Of a stretch of DNA of 64,000 nt, positions 15,852-25,544 are shown piece after piece. The notes under the pieces are model-generated. The model saw nothing but the letters and a program-made list of their open reading frames with translations. It was not told the origin of the DNA and ran no database searches. The number at the start of each line of letters is the position of its first letter. Position 1 is the first letter of the stretch. A program made the translations under genes and the position numbers. Origin of the DNA: Ancylothrix sp. D3o (GTDB lineage Bacteria > Cyanobacteriota > Cyanobacteriia > Cyanobacteriales > Oscillatoriaceae); NCBI RefSeq assembly GCF_025370775.1, contig NZ_JAMXEX010000010.1, positions 156,007-220,006 of the forward strand. The letters are read 5' to 3'.

Positions 15852-16961
15852 TTAGCGTCGTGTTTCTAAAGCCATCTCAACTATCTTTTCTAAAGAATTA
15901 AAATCGGTAGACGATTCTATCAATTTTAGATAGTATGAAATGCTCAGTGCTAATGGAAAATCCCCATTGTAACGTAAATCTTGTGGTTGTCTTAAAATTG
16001 CATTAATGTGGTTTTCGCGGAACGTTATATCGTTTAAAAAAGCATCCCTAGCTTGTTGACCATAATAGCGGGAAGGAAGTAACTTTGCTGGCGGAGAAAC
16101 GGTTCCTAATCTAAACTCGGTTTCACTTATAATTATGCCCATTCCCTTACGAACATAAGCAACATCCGAGACGTTTTCCCAATCAGTCCAGACTCTCATC
16201 CTAGCAGTAAATCTTGTGTTAAATCCTTTCATATAAGGTAGCCACAAGAAAAGTGCTGGACTGTTTCGCTGATTATCAAAACGCAACTCAGCAAATAGCT
16301 TTGTTTTACCTCTTCCATATTTTATACTGCCGGATTCGGTAATTTCTTTGATTCGTTTGTCAAAGCTGAGAATCTGCCGGCGTAGTTTCAATATTGCCTG
16401 TTTTTCTTCCTCATTACACTTGTCTATAAATTTAAAAAGTAACCGAGGAGGCTCAGGCAGATTAGCATCGGCATCCTTCACTTTCTTGAAAAGTTCGGCT
16501 TTTAATACTTCTTCGCCACTATCAATGTTTTTGATGTGCAAATTAAAAAGATCGGCGGATTCTAAGATTTGAAATTGCCAAAAATCAATAGATAAATGGT
16601 GATACTTTCGATCTGTAAAATTATCTCGGTGAAAAGCCGGTGTAACAGCGACAAGGCGGACAGGCAGAGAGTAGTCTATTTGTTCGGAGAAAGGTTTTTC
16701 GTCTTGCAAGGCGTCATAATAACGGGTGAGTTGCTGAACAACATATCGATCTTCAGTGTTTTTTAGTTCAAGCACCACTAACTGTTTATTTTCTCCAACA
16801 GCTAAAATATCGCAATATTGCCCGCTAATAGAAAATTGCCGCTTTAAAGGAGTTAAATTAAATAATTGTGCTAAATTCGCCCAGATAAAATCTTCTAGTG
16901 TTGCTTCGCTTTCAAATACCCACGCTGCTCCTGTTTTTCTTAAACTGACGTATTTTTCCAT
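15852..16961 (-). CDS. NucS-like (DUF91-type) PD-(D/E)XK nuclease domain protein
   Basis: This 369-residue protein has an N-terminal nuclease-like domain carrying CDILAVGENKQLVVLELKN, the D...ExK pattern of the PD-(D/E)XK fold. The preceding RQFSISGQYCD strand also fits NucS/DUF91 proteins. The C-terminal 200 residues are not recognised. A full-length archaeal/actinobacterial NucS acts in mismatch or branched-DNA processing. Whether this protein does the same is not shown. AGGG lies about six bases before the ATG. Confidence 0.68.
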   Translation of the reverse strand: MEKYVSLRKTGAAWVFESEATLEDFIWANLAQLFNLTPLKRQFSISGQYCDILAVGENKQLVVLELKNTEDRYVVQQLTRYYDALQDEKPFSEQIDYSLPVRLVAVTPAFHRDNFTDRKYHHLSIDFWQFQILESADLFNLHIKNIDSGEEVLKAELFKKVKDADANLPEPPRLLFKFIDKCNEEEKQAILKLRRQILSFDKRIKEITESGSIKYGRGKTKLFAELRFDNQRNSPALFLWLPYMKGFNTRFTARMRVWTDWENVSDVAYVRKGMGIIISETEFRLGTVSPPAKLLPSRYYGQQARDAFLNDITFRENHINAILRQPQDLRYNGDFPLALSISYYLKLIESSTDFNSLEKIVEMALETRR

Positions 16962-17109
16962 CTTGACCCTGCCTTAAAAAAAGCTTGCCTTTGTAGTGTG
17001 AGACTGATTGTACCATGACAAGGGCTTTTGACCCGGCCAGATATTGTGTAAAATTTTTTAAGCCTTGCTGTGCGGGAATGGTTAAAAATTTGCCACTTAG
17101 AACTGGGTA

Positions 17110-17143
17110 AAAAAACCGGCTCCTTAAAGAAACCGGCTTTTTA
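17110..17143 (-). terminator. Probable terminator of the EamA gene
   Basis: On the minus strand AAAAAGCCGG-loop-GCCGGTTTTTTT has a short CCGG/CCGG stem with a bulge, extended by A-T pairs and followed by T. It starts 16 bases after the stop codon. Confidence 0.5.
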
Positions 17144-17159
17144 AAAACCATCCAAAACG

Positions 17160-18935
17160 TTATCTTGAAGCAGCCGGTGCCGGTGCAGGAGCAGGCTTTT
17201 TCTGAGCCAATAACTTCTCAACACTCATCGCCGCCACCCCAGAAGTAACCACCAACAAACCAAGAATTTGAACCGGCAAAATCATCTCCTTAATAATCAG
17301 AAAACCAAACAAAGCAGTTAAAGCCGGCCCACTTGCACCAATAATCGAAGCCAAAGCCGGCCCTGCAAAACGAATCGCAAAATTATTCAGCAAATAACTC
17401 GCCAAAGTCAACACCCCCAAAACCGCACCGCCAGCAATTAACTGAGGCCAAATATTCGGAGCAATTTGCACAGCTAAATTCTTTGGTAAAGGTAATGATA
17501 AACTTACCGAACACAAAACCAAAATCGTTACAAAACCAACAAAAGTAAACGGGATGGGGTGTAACTTTTTCTGACCCAAAGCAGCAGTTAAAATATAAAC
17601 CGCAAACGTCATACCAGAACCTAAAGCACTCGCTACCCCAAGACCAACATCACCAAAAGCTTTTTGACCAAAAGCCGGCACCGTTGCCAAAATTAACCCA
17701 GCCACAATTACCCCTATCGAGATATAACGCAGAGTTGTAGGCCGGTCGCCAAATAGAACCCAAGAAGCAAATACCGTAACAATGGGATAAACAAAGAAAA
17801 TTGTAATGGCAATGCCAGTCGGAATATTCCCAAGTGCAATATAAATTAAAACCTGAGACAAAAACAAAAAGAAACCACTACCAACCACTTTTAACCACTG
17901 ATCCGGATCTTTGGAAGTGACAAACTTTTTCAAATCTTGCCAAACATTGGGATACAAAAAAGTTGCTAAAATCGGCAGAATTGTTAAAACAACAATCGTG
18001 CGAAATAGCAAAATTAACAGAGAGTTTCCAAACCCCGGAGTAACAATCCCCTCCAACTGAAAAAGACCTAAAATTGTCCGAGGAGCTTTGCTCTTGATGA
18101 TAATTTTGATGCAGACATTAAACAGCGACAAAACCACCGCCGAACAAAACGCCAAAAGCACCCCAATTTGCACCATTGAAGCTGATTTTGCCGGTGCCTG
18201 TGCAGTTGCCGGTGTTTGCACAGGTTGAGGCTGCACCACCGGCACTGATTGCGGCGTATGCACCAACCCCCCAGACTGAGTAGCCGGCTCAGCCGCCATC
18301 AACCTTTGTATATCTTCGGGCGAGAGATGAGCAATATCTACCGCACTTGCATCCATCTCCAACTGTTCAATCAAACGATTAACCAGCCGCTCAATAATCA
18401 CCTCACCTTGTTGCTGCAAACTATTAAGCCGGTTAAGCTGCTCTATCATCACACTTTGAGTGTGCTGGATTTCCTGCTTTACCTCCTCATAATTAGCCAT
18501 CAGCGTCCCATCAATTGACGCCAAATATACCCCCGCACCCCGACGATCACGCGGGGTTGGTTGTGTCTCACTTACGATCTGTGAGCCGCGCATTCCGTCG
18601 GCAATCTCATCCAAGCGGGACATCAACTTCGCTTGCATTTGACTTGCAACCATTTCCGCGACTTGCTGCGCCAGAGCTTGCTGCTCGGCTGAACCGCGTT
18701 GTGAGAGGCTATCCATTTGCTGCAATCTCAATTGCTGCTGCTGAACTCGCAGCCTATCAATATCCTCACTCAGCCGGTATTTTTCACCGACAAGGCGAGT
18801 GAAATCTTGCGCCAAATGCAAAATCAAATCTTGCTGTAAATGTTTGAGCTCCTGAGTGACAGCTTTCAAAGCCGCTTCTGCCGCTTTTGAATCACCGGCA
18901 CCCAAGTTATCTGGTCTATTGTCCAAAGGCCCCAT
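17160..18935 (-). CDS. EamA (drug/metabolite) transporter with N-terminal coiled-coil domain
   Basis: This 591-residue protein has a soluble, Gln/Leu-rich region (about residues 18-215) predicted to form coiled coils, with a conserved-looking segment RRGAGVYLASIDGTLMANYE. A Pro/Gln/Ala linker with VPVVQPQPVQTP leads to about ten membrane segments forming two EamA repeats (about 250-575). The tail ends PAPAPAPAASR. Ordinary EamA transporters are about 300 residues, so the first 240 are an added cytoplasmic module. Transported substrate unknown. GAGG lies ten bases before ATG. Confidence 0.8.
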   Translation of the reverse strand: MGPLDNRPDNLGAGDSKAAEAALKAVTQELKHLQQDLILHLAQDFTRLVGEKYRLSEDIDRLRVQQQQLRLQQMDSLSQRGSAEQQALAQQVAEMVASQMQAKLMSRLDEIADGMRGSQIVSETQPTPRDRRGAGVYLASIDGTLMANYEEVKQEIQHTQSVMIEQLNRLNSLQQQGEVIIERLVNRLIEQLEMDASAVDIAHLSPEDIQRLMAAEPATQSGGLVHTPQSVPVVQPQPVQTPATAQAPAKSASMVQIGVLLAFCSAVVLSLFNVCIKIIIKSKAPRTILGLFQLEGIVTPGFGNSLLILLFRTIVVLTILPILATFLYPNVWQDLKKFVTSKDPDQWLKVVGSGFFLFLSQVLIYIALGNIPTGIAITIFFVYPIVTVFASWVLFGDRPTTLRYISIGVIVAGLILATVPAFGQKAFGDVGLGVASALGSGMTFAVYILTAALGQKKLHPIPFTFVGFVTILVLCSVSLSLPLPKNLAVQIAPNIWPQLIAGGAVLGVLTLASYLLNNFAIRFAGPALASIIGASGPALTALFGFLIIKEMILPVQILGLLVVTSGVAAMSVEKLLAQKKPAPAPAPAASR

Positions 18936-19202
18936 TAGTATCTATCCTCTAGTTAGTTGCTATCTGGGTTCTAATCAAATCGAATCCGTTCGTCAATCTT
19001 GCTATGTATTCTGGCAAATTGCGTTAATCAATTGCTGCAATTCTCCATAAAGAAATGTGATAATTTACCACTGGACGCATTTTTCTATGATTTTGAAATA
19101 AATTTTTCCAAATTCGTGCTAAATGCGTCTTTGAAACCTTTTGCACCCCAGCGCTATTATTCTATCCCTGCTTTGGGGCGTCACAAGCCAAGAAATTCGG
19201 TT

Positions 19203-19484
19203 ATGCGCTCACCAGAAGAACATTTCAAAGATTTAGAAGCTATTTTTCACCAGCACACTCAAGCACTGGAAGCAGAGATCCGGGCTGCACAGCGGATGAA
19301 ATGCCCAACTGGCCGGCTGCTTGGAAACAAACCTATAACTGGCATTTTACAAAAATTTTTGCCGCCATCAAAATATTTCGCAATTGGGGGGCTGAAGCTG
19401 CCGGTTGGGGGTTTTTGCCTCAACGGGATTATCCTAGTAAGGGTAATCGGGAGGGAACTGGTGATTGGTGATGGGGTTATTTAA
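19203..19484 (+). CDS. Small hypothetical protein (uncertain)
   Basis: The open frame begins further up (18999), but only the part from ATG 19203 (RSPEEHFKDLEAIFHQHTQA) looks protein-like, with an amphipathic charged helix. The last dozen residues are read from a heptamer repeat (TGGTGATTGGTGATG), so the true end is doubtful. No recognised family and no clear ribosome-binding site. Confidence 0.3.
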   Translation: MRSPEEHFKDLEAIFHQHTQALEAEIRAAQRMKCPTGRLLGNKPITGILQKFLPPSKYFAIGGLKLPVGGFCLNGIILVRVIGRELVIGDGVI

Positions 19485-19577
19485 CCGCAGAGGTAAGGCA
19501 GGCAGGATGCCCGCCCCACAGATGAATAGGATGGGTTTAGGGATTTTTGCGGGGGTGTGTTTTTTTGGGTTGGGGGG

Positions 19578-20885
19578 TTATATAAACCGGCTCACAATTG
19601 TAAATATTAGGGCACTCAAACCGGCTGCTATGGGCACTGTCACTACCCACGCCCACAAAATGCCTCGCAATGTCGCGCCACTCACCTCAAGCTGCTTTTT
19701 GCCTTCGAGCAAACTCCGCACAATTCCAACTCCTACGACGCCGCCAACCAGCGCATGAGAAGTGGAAACCGGCAACCCCAACCGCGAGGCTACCAAAACC
19801 GTCGTCGCCGTCGCCAACTCCGCAGAAAAACCGGCGCTTGGTTGTAACTCAATAATTTTTTCACCCACCGTCGTAATGACTCGTTTTCCCAAAACTGCCA
19901 AACCGGCAACAATACCCAGTCCTCCCAATACCAAAACCCAGAAAGGCAAGTTAAAAGACTCCAGAGGAACGGTGCCGGTATTTTTTATATAATTTATAGC
20001 CGCCAAAGGTGCGATAGCATTTCCCACATCATTAGAACCATGTGCAAATGCCACAAAACAAGCGCTTAAAACTTGAAAGCGGCCTAATATTTTTTCGATT
20101 TTAAAATTTACATTTTCCATTGGAGATTCAAACTCTCCAGAGTTACTTGACTCAGCGACAGAATGAGAGGAGAGAGTTTTGAGTTTGTGCCAGGTAAAGA
20201 AGGTTATAGAGACTGCTGCACCGGCCCCCACCAACACGCTAAGATCGTGAGCAGGAAAATTTAAACCCGTGTGATTTATGAGCCACAAATGAGCCGGTGC
20301 CAAAACCGAAGGCAAAACTAAAAAACCAAAGACTCCGACCAACGCAGAACTCAACCAAGGTATCCATTCTTGCAATTGTTTAATCGGCTCATTTTGCTGC
20401 AAAATCCATTTTTTAATACAAGCATAAAAACCTGATGCAACAATTCCACTCACCACCGGAGTGAGAATCCAAGTAATGGAAATGATGCCAATATTTGACC
20501 AATCTACGGAACTTTTGCCTGCCGCTACCCAACTAAAGCCGGCAATAGCGCCAACAATGGCATGAGAAGAAGAAACCGGCCAACCTTTAAGCGTTGCAAC
20601 CTGAACCCATAAAGCACCGGCTACCATCACTACCATCATGCCGGTGATCAAGACTGCGGGTTTATTAATAAACATTTCTGGATTGACAATTTCTGTGGCA
20701 AGGGTAGAGGAGACTTCTTTGCCAAAAAGCACGGCACCCAAAAACTCTAAAATGCCGGCTACTAGCAAAGCTTGCTTTAAGGAAAGCGCTTTTGAACCGA
20801 CGGAGGTTCCCATTGAATTCGCGACATCATTTGCCCCTAAATTCCAGGCAACGTAAAAAGCGAGAATTGCTGCAAAAATGATCAT
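19578..20885 (-). CDS. Inorganic phosphate transporter, PiT family
   Basis: In this 435-residue protein the paired family signatures are present: GANDVANSMGTSVGSKALS near residue 18 and GSNDVGNAIAPLAA near 289. SSHAIVG and STSHALVGGVVGVG mark the two repeats. It has about ten to eleven membrane segments with a loop near 230-260. It is a low-affinity cation-coupled phosphate (or sulfate) permease. No PhoU-like partner gene is adjacent. Confidence 0.92.
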   Translation of the reverse strand: MIIFAAILAFYVAWNLGANDVANSMGTSVGSKALSLKQALLVAGILEFLGAVLFGKEVSSTLATEIVNPEMFINKPAVLITGMMVVMVAGALWVQVATLKGWPVSSSHAIVGAIAGFSWVAAGKSSVDWSNIGIISITWILTPVVSGIVASGFYACIKKWILQQNEPIKQLQEWIPWLSSALVGVFGFLVLPSVLAPAHLWLINHTGLNFPAHDLSVLVGAGAAVSITFFTWHKLKTLSSHSVAESSNSGEFESPMENVNFKIEKILGRFQVLSACFVAFAHGSNDVGNAIAPLAAINYIKNTGTVPLESFNLPFWVLVLGGLGIVAGLAVLGKRVITTVGEKIIELQPSAGFSAELATATTVLVASRLGLPVSTSHALVGGVVGVGIVRSLLEGKKQLEVSGATLRGILWAWVVTVPIAAGLSALIFTIVSRFI

Positions 20886-20963
20886 GGTGAGTAGGGAAAT
20901 AAAAAGTTTAAGGTTAAAGTTTAGCGAAAAATAAGAGCCTGTGAAATCCTCTAAAAGAGGGAG

Positions 20964-21040
20964 TTTTTTACGCAGAGGTTAACAGAGTAGGAAGATAGCT
21001 TTTTATCGCACCTTATCTGCCAGTTTCTCTGCGTAAAAAA
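20964..21040. repeat. Inverted repeat TTTTTTACGCAGAG / CTCTGCGTAAAAAA
   Basis: Two 14-base arms (20964-20978 and 21027-21040) are inverted around about 48 bases. Part of it is the ACGCAGAG repeat family seen elsewhere. It lies between the stop of the GTPase gene (minus) and the start of the phosphate transporter, and could terminate the GTPase transcript. Confidence 0.5.
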
Positions 21041-21042
21041 TA

Positions 21043-22926
21043 TTATTGCTGTTGAAGATAAGACTCAAAACGCTCTCGCAATTGCTGAACGGTTAAATTT
21101 TGCGTCCAAAACTCAATCAAAGCGTGACCAAAGGCCCAAGCATTTCGCTCTGGGGTGGCTTGATTTTCTAAGAGCAAAGGCCACAAAGTCAATAAGTCAA
21201 AATTGGGCATTTTTTCATCGCCGTTATTTAAAAGTGAGTAGAGTTCATAGGCCATTTGCAGTTTGCCAATAACGACGGGTAATTGTTCTACGGGGATTTG
21301 GGTGGCGAGTAAATTTGCGAGGGTGGGAGAGCCGGTGGTTAAGGTTGAAATAAATTGCAAAACGGGGCTTTTTAAAAGTGCGGTTAAGCCTTGGGTTGTT
21401 GCCATTTGAAAGGTGTAATTATCGATGATTTTAGCAGCAGCAACAGTACGGACTTCAAGGTTGCGTAAAAAGCGAGCAAGGCGGAGTTTTTTGACCGGCT
21501 CAATGGCGTCTAAAAGTGCTAAAGATAAGGCATCAATGCCCCAGGAAGTGCGATTTATTTTGATATCACTTGTGACAACGGGTAAAACAAACTCACATAA
21601 TTCGCCAAAGGTTTTTGTGCGATATTCTGTTGCTTCGCGGATGGAGATTTCTTTGGGCCGGTTGCCCCATTCCCAATCGTAGGGCGGTTCCCATTCCCGG
21701 ATGGGACGCAAGCGGTCTACTTGTGTGACGATGGCGATGGCGGGGAGGTCTTCTACATCTGTATAAATTTCTTTGAGGAAGTCTACGTCCATTTGCAAAG
21801 CAGGGTCAAGGGCGGGGGTGACAAGTAAGAGCAAGTCAGCGTTGGTAGCATACTCTAGCACTGTCTCGCGGAGGTCGTCGCGTTTAACTTGTTCGTAACC
21901 GGGGGTGTCAGTGAGGGTGAGGGTTTGGTCGTTTTGTGTCCAGTGGTAGTTTTTGATTTTGTCGGTGCTGGGGAGGATGTCTACTTCGGCTTTGTCGGCT
22001 TGAAAGAGGCTGTTTATGAGGCTGCTTTTACCGGCGCCGGTGCGTCCGACAAGCATGATGTTAAGGGGTTTTTGTTCGACTTCTGTGATGGGTTCGGCTT
22101 GGCTGAGGATGTCTTTGAGGGTTTGGGTTTCGGCTTTGGGGAGGGCCGGTTGGGTTGTGGTAAATTCGAGGGGGAGTGTGCCACCACTATAAAGGGCGAC
22201 TGCTTGCCGGCACAAGTTTTTGAGGGCGGCTTCTCGTAACATTTGGTTGAGGTTTCCAAGCAGTTGTTCGGTGGCTTTATTGTTGGCGCCTTTCGTGGCA
22301 ATTCTTGCGGCGGCGGATGCGGGGTTTAAGAGCCATTGTGCCCAGTTCCAAACTTGTAGTAATTTGCGGGCGGAAGGTTCTAGTTTGCGATAGATTTTGT
22401 AAGATTCATAGGCTTGTCCGACGGTGATTTGATTGAGGGCGGGGGAAAGTTTTTGCATCCATCGATCCATGTCATCAATTGTGCCTCGTATCAGGCTATA
22501 AGCTTGGGGAATGTAAATGGAAAGGAGGGGATATTTGACTTCGGGATGGTAGATATGGGCGATGGCGGTTACGAGTTCTTGACATCTTTGCCAGAAGGTT
22601 TGTAAGTCTTCCCAAATGGGGGGATCATTTTGTGATTTTAGGATAATTTCTTCGAGGGCTGTTTGGGGCTGGGTGTTGGTGTTATTGGGGGTGGTTTCTA
22701 TTTCTTGGTTGATGTCTGCGATGATGGCTTCTATTTGTTGGCGGGCCGGTTGTGTCCATTTAACGAGCAGCCATCGCCAGGCAAGAAATATGAGGGTAAA
22801 TATTGCCCAGATCCAGTTAATTCCCCATTCGTGAATTTGCTGGCCGGCGGCTATTAAAATGAAGCCGATAATGCCGGTGATGGGTAGGGCTAAAATAATC
22901 CATTGCCAGGGTTGTAGTCGGGTCAT
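21043..22926 (-). CDS. Membrane-anchored GTPase (Era/MMR_HSR1-like)
   Basis: This 627-residue protein has two N-terminal membrane segments (about residues 10-28 and 36-54). A helical middle region follows, then a G domain: G1 GRTGAGKSSLIN near 290, G3 DTPGY near 340 and G4 TQVDRL near 395. The C-terminal 180 residues are helical (about 440-627). It resembles cyanobacterial membrane GTPases of unknown function. A second, smaller GTPase with a DUF697-like domain lies at 38167-39456. Confidence 0.8.
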   Translation of the reverse strand: MTRLQPWQWIILALPITGIIGFILIAAGQQIHEWGINWIWAIFTLIFLAWRWLLVKWTQPARQQIEAIIADINQEIETTPNNTNTQPQTALEEIILKSQNDPPIWEDLQTFWQRCQELVTAIAHIYHPEVKYPLLSIYIPQAYSLIRGTIDDMDRWMQKLSPALNQITVGQAYESYKIYRKLEPSARKLLQVWNWAQWLLNPASAAARIATKGANNKATEQLLGNLNQMLREAALKNLCRQAVALYSGGTLPLEFTTTQPALPKAETQTLKDILSQAEPITEVEQKPLNIMLVGRTGAGKSSLINSLFQADKAEVDILPSTDKIKNYHWTQNDQTLTLTDTPGYEQVKRDDLRETVLEYATNADLLLLVTPALDPALQMDVDFLKEIYTDVEDLPAIAIVTQVDRLRPIREWEPPYDWEWGNRPKEISIREATEYRTKTFGELCEFVLPVVTSDIKINRTSWGIDALSLALLDAIEPVKKLRLARFLRNLEVRTVAAAKIIDNYTFQMATTQGLTALLKSPVLQFISTLTTGSPTLANLLATQIPVEQLPVVIGKLQMAYELYSLLNNGDEKMPNFDLLTLWPLLLENQATPERNAWAFGHALIEFWTQNLTVQQLRERFESYLQQQ

Positions 22927-22971
22927 GGTTTTAGGTTGTGAATTGAGGTATATTTTTATTTTGGCGTTTTT

Positions 22972-23346
22972 GTGCGGAGATGGTGGAGGGTGTGGGTGTG
23001 GTATCAGAGGAGGATAAAAGTTTTCGAGGCGGGCCGGTGTGATAAAAAGTTAGTCACCACTTTTTATAATGGGGTGCAGATATGCGTTTCTTCCGGGTTC
23101 ATACAGTTGCTGAGTTTTTCGAGGTTGATAGTTATTTTACTCAATGTAAAATTGACCATTGATGAGGTTTCGTACAAAGGTAATCTTGATTACATCAATA
23201 GTGGTTTTGTGAAGTATTTGGGTAATGAGATCAGATTGAATACCTATCAACACCAGCAGATTGCGATTGAGTATATGCAGAAAAATAAAAACGCTCTCAA
23301 AGCTGGGTTAAACGGCGCTCTTAAAAAAAATAAGACTCAGCATTAA
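22972..23346 (+). CDS. Doubtful ORF in the gap upstream of the GTPase gene
   Basis: This 124-codon frame would start with GTG. The N-terminal third is Trp/Arg-rich and unlikely. The C-terminal part (NLDYINSGFVKYLGNEIRL and then YQHQQIAIEYMQKNKNALKA) has ordinary composition. A hairpin lies inside it at 23042-23067. No family was recognised. It may be a fragment of a longer lost gene. Confidence 0.25.
   Translation: MRRWWRVWVWYQRRIKVFEAGRCDKKLVTTFYNGVQICVSSGFIQLLSFSRLIVILLNVKLTIDEVSYKGNLDYINSGFVKYLGNEIRLNTYQHQQIAIEYMQKNKNALKAGLNGALKKNKTQH
23042..23067. other. A/T-rich perfect hairpin
   Basis: ATAAAAAGT-TAGTCACC-ACTTTTTAT has nine perfect pairs. It lies in the gene-poor stretch 22927-23519, where no other signal was seen. 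Confidence 0.5.
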
Positions 23347-23519
23347 CCTAAAGATTATAGTTAATTCAAGCTTGATGGCGAGAGGCTTTTTAACGGAAAA
23401 GACGCTAGGTTAACCGAAGCAATAACACAACCCTTCACCCCAAAATTCCCTCACTAAAACCCATAAAAAAAGCGACCACAAAAAAACGCAGCCGCCATCA
23501 AAACCACTTTTAAAACACC

Positions 23520-24494
23520 TTATTTAGCTTGAGCCGTGCTGTCTCTTTTTGCCGCAGCAGTAGGAATATATTTCGCAGCCTCGGAATTTTTGGGAAGAGG
23601 TTGTAACTCGCCACGATAAACTAATGCTTGATGAATTAACGCCGCCGCTGAGCCCCTTGTAAGCATCTCATTAGGCTTGAAAAATCTCCGATCTGGATAA
23701 TTCACCACAATATCTGCCTGCGTTGCAGCCGCTACATTATTAACCGCACTTTTGGGGATTTTATCAGCATCTTGGTAATAAGATTTAAGCAAATCTAAAG
23801 CCGCATTATCACTCGATGACGTTGCGGTTGTTGCAGCTTGTTGCGGAGCAGCATTTACCGGTTTCTGTTGCTGTGGTAGCGAGGCAATCACCGGCATTAA
23901 CGGCTGCATCAAAGCCGTTGAAGCAAGGGGAAATAATAACCGATTTTTAGCAATTTTAGACTGTTTTGGCGGCGTTGCTTTTTGAGGAACAACAGCGGCT
24001 TGATTGGTTTTCCCCTTATAATCTAAATTCAAGCCTTTTGTTAAATCAATTATCGCCTGCGTGCGGGTAATTCCTTGCTCTGGTTTAAACAAATTTCCCT
24101 GGTATTCTTTCATAAATCCTGTTTCGTAGGCTTCTTCGATTGGTGGAGCAGCCCAATAGCCTTTTGGCACATCTTTAAAGTAACTTCCGCTGGGAATTTC
24201 CGTAATTTTTCTCTCCTCAAAGGCTTGCCGAATCATCGCCGCAAATTCGTCACGATCTACAATTTGATTGGGTCTAAATGTTCCGTCTCGATAACCTTTG
24301 ATGACTCTTTTTTCTGCTAAGTTTTCAATAAAAGGTCTTGCCCAATAATTCTGCTTGACATCGGGAAACATCTGTTGATTTTTTTGAGCCACCACCGGCT
24401 CCGTTTCTAAGACAACATAAGCCGCACCTACCCCCAGGAATAATGAGCAAATGCCCAGGTTGAGCCAATTTACATTACAGTGTTTAAACATCAT
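23520..24494 (-). CDS. S-layer homology (SLH) domain protein
   Basis: In this 324-residue protein, the first 36 residues form a signal peptide (hydrophobic core ICSLFLGVGAAYVVLE). SLH-type repeats follow: FPDVKQNYWARPFIENLAEK and VIKGYRDGTFRPNQIVDRDE, then FKDVPKGYWAAPPIEEAYE. A further copy near the end reads FFKPNEMLTRGSAAALIHQA. An Ala/Gln-rich linker (about 195-240) separates them. The protein is probably exported and attached to the cell wall or peptidoglycan-linked polymers. It could start at the second Met (FKHCNVNWL). Confidence 0.82.
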   Translation of the reverse strand: MMFKHCNVNWLNLGICSLFLGVGAAYVVLETEPVVAQKNQQMFPDVKQNYWARPFIENLAEKRVIKGYRDGTFRPNQIVDRDEFAAMIRQAFEERKITEIPSGSYFKDVPKGYWAAPPIEEAYETGFMKEYQGNLFKPEQGITRTQAIIDLTKGLNLDYKGKTNQAAVVPQKATPPKQSKIAKNRLLFPLASTALMQPLMPVIASLPQQQKPVNAAPQQAATTATSSSDNAALDLLKSYYQDADKIPKSAVNNVAAATQADIVVNYPDRRFFKPNEMLTRGSAAALIHQALVYRGELQPLPKNSEAAKYIPTAAAKRDSTAQAK

Positions 24495-24530
24495 AGTTAT
24501 TCTCCGTTATTGAGCTAGTTAACAAATGTC

Positions 24531-24563
24531 AAAAAAGCCGAGATAAAAAGAAGTCGGCTTTTT
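24531..24563 (-). terminator. Intrinsic terminator of the PRC-barrel gene
   Basis: AAAAAGCCGA ... TCGGCTTTTT is a perfect 10-bp inverted repeat with T-runs on both strands. It lies between two minus-strand genes and ends the upstream one. Confidence 0.8.
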
Positions 24564-24569
24564 CATCTT

Positions 24570-25544
24570 TTAACGGTCTTTGGTTTGGGAATTCAACTGA
24601 TTTAACTCAGGATTTCCTTCGGTTTTTACCTCTAATTCTTCGCGGCGCAGGGTGGCTGATTTTTCCACAGTATCGCGATCAACTTCTTTGCGGATCTTAA
24701 CTTCCTCACGCACAACAGCCTGCTTTTGAATATTCGCTGTTTCTTCGTAAACTTCCATCCGCACGATTTCTTTTTCTTTAAAAGCGTTATCTGCCAACAC
24801 CGGCTCAGGGCTAGGAGTTATTGGCACAGACTCAATTACTACCCGCTCTTTTTCGACAGGAACAGATACTCGTCCTGTTTCAGTTTCGACACGCTTATTA
24901 ACTTCAACTTCACCGGCTTTCTCTCGCTTTTTGTTGGCAATTAATCGCTCTTCAAATAATTTAATTTGTTGATCGTAGTTTTTCGTTTTATCCAATGCCG
25001 GCTCTGGTTCATAACTGTTATTCGGTTGACTTGGCGAGACTGCCGATGGTGGCACAACCGGCTCTTTTTTCTCTACCGTTGGTGCTACTTCTAAAGGAAT
25101 ACTAAGCGGCCTATGACGATCTACAATGGGCGTAGTTTCTAATGGCAAAGAAGCTTCCACCGGCACCGAGCCTTCCACCGTTGCGGTGCGATAAATTCCT
25201 TGCACTTGCTCTTGATAATCATCATCAACGGCGATGCCATCTTCATATCGGGGCAGTTGTTCTGCTTGATCTTTACTTCTCAAGCCGGTGGCTTGAACAC
25301 GTCGCTCATTCCAGTCTACGCGACAAAAATCAATAGGAATTAATATTTTTTTGCCAAAAATCCAGAAGCCGGTGTCAACAACAAAATAGCGAAAACTCCC
25401 CGTTTCATCCACTAAAATTGTATCGATTGTGCCAATTTTATCATCGCCGGTGCCGGCATAGACATCTAACCCTTTAATATCTTCCCCCTCAAACACATCT
25501 TGACGATATTGGGGATGAAAATCATCTATTTTGTAAAGTAACAT
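24570..25544 (-). CDS. PRC-barrel and DUF2382 (YsnF-like) stress protein
   Basis: In this 324-residue protein the N-terminal PRC-barrel (about residues 15-95) shows KIGTIDTILVDETGSFRYFV and ILIPIDFCRVD. A Pro-rich linker follows, then a DUF2382 domain (about 195-310) with VNKRVETETGRVSVPVEKER and VVREEVKIRKEVDRD. Proteins of this type are linked to general stress or desiccation tolerance in many bacteria, but no role is proven here. Its promoter region (25545-25887) is shared with a divergent membrane protein gene. Confidence 0.82.
   Translation of the reverse strand: MLLYKIDDFHPQYRQDVFEGEDIKGLDVYAGTGDDKIGTIDTILVDETGSFRYFVVDTGFWIFGKKILIPIDFCRVDWNERRVQATGLRSKDQAEQLPRYEDGIAVDDDYQEQVQGIYRTATVEGSVPVEASLPLETTPIVDRHRPLSIPLEVAPTVEKKEPVVPPSAVSPSQPNNSYEPEPALDKTKNYDQQIKLFEERLIANKKREKAGEVEVNKRVETETGRVSVPVEKERVVIESVPITPSPEPVLADNAFKEKEIVRMEVYEETANIQKQAVVREEVKIRKEVDRDTVEKSATLRREELEVKTEGNPELNQLNSQTKDR

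Noticed and set aside
18999..19202. Extended N-terminus of the hypothetical frame at 19203
   Set aside because: The region has no site or protein-like composition; only the later part is kept, at low confidence.
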